A program made the position numbers and the translations under genes. A stretch of DNA of 41,894 nucleotides from UBA967 sp044375555 (lineage in GTDB: Bacteria; Verrucomicrobiota; Verrucomicrobiia; Chthoniobacterales; Terrimicrobiaceae), in contig JBILML010000027.1 in NCBI GenBank assembly GCA_044375555.1, forward strand, positions 1 through 41,894, given 5' to 3'. The notes below the pieces were generated by a model. The model saw only the letters and a list, made by a program, of their open reading frames with translations. It was not told the DNA's origin and did no database searches. Of the stretch, positions 39,456-41,894 are shown in pieces; position 1 is the stretch's first letter; every line of letters begins with the position of its first letter.

Positions 39456-41269
39456 TGCTGCCAGACATATTCGCACCAGAGGTGCAGACGCTCATCGGAG
39501 CGGCCGGCCAGGTGGGAATCGAGATGCTCGCGGAGAAGAGGATTCGTGGACTCGGGAGCGATGCGACCGGTGCGAAGCCAAGCGCCGACCGGGGTGCCAA
39601 AGCCTTTCTTTTTGCGATGGACGATTTCGGCAGGGAGGAGCTTTTCGGCGGCGCGCTTGAGGAGGTATTTGGTGGTTTTTCCCCGGAGCTTGAAAGAGTG
39701 CGGCAGGCGACGGGCGAAGTCGGCAACCTCGATGTCGAGGAAGGGACTGCGAACTTCGAGCGAGTTCATCATACTGGCTCGGTCGGCCTTCGCGAGGATG
39801 CCATCCTGCAGGTAGATTTCGGTGTAAAACTGAAGCGTGCGGTCCACAGGATCGGTTGCGGCGCAGGACTCCCAGGCCTCGATCGACTCGCTGTAGATTT
39901 CCTCCACGGAAAATCGGGAACCGGTGAGGCGGGCTAGATCGGAGGGTTCGAGCGCGCCGAGCCAGACGGGATTCCAGAGTCTCGGCGGATGATCGAGTCC
40001 GCGCAGGGTGCGTTTGATTTTGAAATCGAGGCTGATGTTTTTGTGCGAAACAGGGAGGCGGGCAGCGAGGAGATGCAAGGCCGCATGGAGAGGACGAGGA
40101 ACGGCTTTTCGGTAAATCTCCGCGAGTCGGAGAGCACGAAAGGGATCGTAGCCAGCGAAGAGTTCATCGCCCCCATCGCCACTGAGGGCGACGGTGACTT
40201 TCGTCTGCGCAAACCGGCAGAGCAGCCAAGTCGGGAGGAGCGAGCTGTCACCCTGAGGTTCATCCAATCGATCAAAAAAATGCGGCAACGCGGCGAGGGC
40301 CCCATCGAGGCTCAGCGTGTCAACATGATGGTCCGTTTTAAGAAAATCGGCGACTCGAGCGGCGAAGACAGACTCGTCGAAAGATGGCTCGCGAAAACCG
40401 ATGGTGAATGTTTTCAAGCCATGAGGAGCGTCCTTCCGGCCAGCCAGCGCCGCGATGGTGGAGGAATCCAAGCCACCACTTAAAAACACTCCAAGCGGCA
40501 CATCGGCGACGAGGCGACGAGCCGTGGCACGGGTGAGGGTTTCGAGGAGTTCCTCAACCAAGGCCGGCTCGCTTTTTGGCTGCGCATCGGGCTCGATCGT
40601 GTAGCGCCACCAGCGTTGGATTCGCGGAGCGGAACCGCCCAGATCCAGCGTGAGATGATGGGCAGCGGGGAGTTTTTGGATTCCCTCGATGGCGGTGTGA
40701 GGCGCGGGGATCAGGGCGTGGGCGAGAAACTTGACCCGTGCGAGTTCGGATTCACTGCGCGGCGCGAGGGGATGTTCGAGGAGCGAGGTCAACTCCGAGG
40801 CGAACCCGAATGTTCCCTGTCGATGGAACCAATAGAGTGGTTTTTTTCCAAAGCGGTCGCGGGCGAGAAAGAGCCGTTTCTCGCGTCCGTCCAAAATGGC
40901 AAAAGCCCACATGCCATTGAGTCGATCGAGCATGGCCGGCCCCCACTCCCGCCAGGCGTAAAGAAGCACCTCGGTATCGGAATGGTCGGTCGCGAAGACA
41001 TGTCCCCTCGCCTGCAATTCGGCGCGGAGGTCCGCGTGATTGTAAATCTCGCCGTTGAAAACAATGACCGTTTGGCCGTCGGCGGTAGACATCGGCTGCG
41101 CGCCGCCGGAGAGGTCGATGATGGATAATCGGCGATGACCGAGAAACACCCCGGCCTCTGGTTTTTCAAAAAATCCCTTGGCATCGGGCCCGCGATGAAC
41201 CAATCGATCCGTCATTCGGCGCAACACCGCGCCATCCCCCGCGCCGACGAATCCGGCGATTCCGCACAT
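39428..41269 (-). CDS. AsnB-type glutamine-hydrolysing amidotransferase (asparagine synthase-like)
   Basis: The 613-residue protein begins MCGIAGFVG, which leaves Cys2 as the glutaminase nucleophile after Met removal. RLSIIDLSGGAQPM and FNGEIYNH belong to the glutaminase domain. The synthetase domain has the PP-loop LSGGLDSS, then VALSGDGGDELFAGYDPF and SFLDIEVADFARRLP-like segments. Some members make asparagine. Those inside polysaccharide operons are thought to amidate a sugar or carboxyl group. The neighbours favour the second use. The ATG at 41269 overlaps the upstream stop by one base (TGATG), and the active-site Cys confirms this start. Confidence 0.93.
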   Translation of the reverse strand: MCGIAGFVGAGDGAVLRRMTDRLVHRGPDAKGFFEKPEAGVFLGHRRLSIIDLSGGAQPMSTADGQTVIVFNGEIYNHADLRAELQARGHVFATDHSDTEVLLYAWREWGPAMLDRLNGMWAFAILDGREKRLFLARDRFGKKPLYWFHRQGTFGFASELTSLLEHPLAPRSESELARVKFLAHALIPAPHTAIEGIQKLPAAHHLTLDLGGSAPRIQRWWRYTIEPDAQPKSEPALVEELLETLTRATARRLVADVPLGVFLSGGLDSSTIAALAGRKDAPHGLKTFTIGFREPSFDESVFAARVADFLKTDHHVDTLSLDGALAALPHFFDRLDEPQGDSSLLPTWLLCRFAQTKVTVALSGDGGDELFAGYDPFRALRLAEIYRKAVPRPLHAALHLLAARLPVSHKNISLDFKIKRTLRGLDHPPRLWNPVWLGALEPSDLARLTGSRFSVEEIYSESIEAWESCAATDPVDRTLQFYTEIYLQDGILAKADRASMMNSLEVRSPFLDIEVADFARRLPHSFKLRGKTTKYLLKRAAEKLLPAEIVHRKKKGFGTPVGAWLRTGRIAPESTNPLLREHLDSHLAGRSDERLHLWCEYVWQQWSARNPTR

Positions 41270-41763
41270 CAGACGGCGGAGGTTTTCCCGTCCAGATTGC
41301 GGGTATCGCGGACCATGTAGATGGCCTTGTTTTGCGACTCGTGAAAGGTGCGCGTGACCATCTCGGCGAGTAGACCCATGAGAAAACAAATGACGCCGGT
41401 CATGAACGAAAAGACGGCCATCATCGGCAGCGGCGTGGCGGTGAAAAAATACCCTCGCGTGCGCATATAGAGGGCCCAGGCGGTGAACCCGACCGAGCCG
41501 CAGAGAAACAAGAAACCCCAGAAGCCGAAAAGATACATCGGCTTGAGCATGTAGCGGTCCATGAAGCGGACTGTCAGGAGATCCATGACAACCTTGAGCA
41601 CTCGCTCGAGGCCGTATTTGGAGTGGCCGGTCTTGCGGGCGTGGTGGTTAACAGGGAGTTCCGTGATACGGGCGCCGTGCCACTTCGCATAGATCGGCAG
41701 GAAGCGATGCATCTCACCGTAGAGACGGACGCCTTTGATGACCTCGGTGCGGTAGGCTTTCAA
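41269..41763 (-). pseudogene. C-terminal fragment of a membrane GT2 glycosyltransferase
   Basis: The 164 residues match the C-terminal part of DPM1/ArnC-like GT2 enzymes: LKAYRTEVIKGVRLYGEMHRF at the start, LPVNHHARKTGHSKYG, then two membrane helices (about 78-100 and 117-137) and a short tail. The whole catalytic GT-A domain with its DXD motif is missing. Homology begins right at codon TTG 41763, and an in-frame TAG lies four codons upstream (41775-41773), after which the sequence is unrelated. The fragment overlaps asnB by one base. Either the gene was truncated by rearrangement or insertion, or this is an assembly join near a contig end. Confidence 0.65.
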
Positions 41764-41894
41764 CGAACGGGCCTATCCGATTCTTTGTGTTTGAGGTCGG
41801 TTTTTTGTTGTTGTTTTGGTTCGGTATCTTGAGGGCGCGGGAGCGCCTCCAAGTTCCCCCCAAACCGCGGGGTTATGGGGGCGCGTAGCCCCCA
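41764..41894. other. Hairpin-rich non-coding sequence at the right edge
   Basis: The sequence changes character here: a T/G-rich stretch (about 41797-41820) is followed by a GAGG(G)CGC/GCGCCTC hairpin (41831-41849), CCCC...GGGG (41857-41872) and a perfect 7-bp stem TGGGGGC/GCCCCCA (41876-41894) ending exactly at the window edge. No gene can be supported. It could be the end of a mobile element or a repeat that stopped an assembly. Confidence 0.5.

Noticed and set aside
1..41894. CRISPR array, prophage, integron or insertion sequence
   Set aside because: No evenly spaced direct repeats, no integrase/transposase motifs and no phage structural genes were found on either strand; only the right edge leaves the question open.

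Overview
The window reads as a piece of a GC-rich, Gram-negative chromosome, most probably from the phylum Verrucomicrobiota. The case is circumstantial: LpxI-type lipid A synthesis, a bifunctional fucokinase/GDP-fucose pyrophosphorylase (Fkp), an RND efflux pump, a GlgE maltosyltransferase, a DUF4212-dependent sodium/solute symporter, many genes with no visible Shine-Dalgarno sequence, and an intergenic repeat of a kind common in environmental bacteria. It is ordinary chromosome rather than a phage or plasmid. I see no integrase, transposase, CRISPR array or rRNA.

Layout. 1-1405: a DEAD-box RNA helicase behind a good sigma70-type promoter. 1406-5087 (minus): a tight envelope cassette running M23 endopeptidase > lpxI > Gfo/Idh/MocA oxidoreductase > GT28 MGDG-synthase-like glycosyltransferase. 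5181-9986 (minus): a TPR protein, then fucP > fkp, which import L-fucose and activate it to GDP-fucose. 10035-14393 (minus): an RND pump and its lipoprotein adaptor, with no outer-membrane channel in view. 14496-16461 (minus): two uncharacterised proteins, hpt and tRNA-Arg(CCG). 16632-20344 (plus): a nuoD standing apart from the rest of complex I, a single-domain PTS EIIA and argS. 20409-22504 (minus): a symporter pair. 22702-25656 (minus): dnaX > ebfC > dcd > crcB, every junction overlapping by 1-4 nt. 25791-27244 (plus): a catalytically degraded ABC ATPase translationally coupled to a squalene/phytoene synthase, facing dnaX across a region with a perfect 11-bp inverted repeat. 27314-29636 (minus): HU and PBP2. 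29728-33461: a methyltransferase, maf, a small membrane protein, then ruvX > truA > a peptidoglycan amidase. 33574-34066: two tiny paralogous ribbon-helix-helix-like proteins pointing at each other. 34201-41763 (minus): a polysaccharide operon of GT2 fragment > asnB-like amidotransferase > GT4 > GT4 > APH-type sugar kinase > glgE. The GT2 gene is cut off near the right edge, where unrelated hairpin-rich sequence takes over.

Together the genes are housekeeping functions (translation, replication, nucleotide pools, RNA processing) mixed with a strong cell-envelope theme: lipid A, glycolipid, peptidoglycan synthesis and turnover, GDP-fucose, isoprenoid lipid and extracellular or storage glucan. 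The most unusual places are the pseudo-ABC ATPase/prenyl synthase pair with its palindrome, the facing RHH paralogues, an exact A AAA AAG slippery heptamer in dnaX, the kinase-glgE coupling, and the broken glycosyltransferase at the right end.
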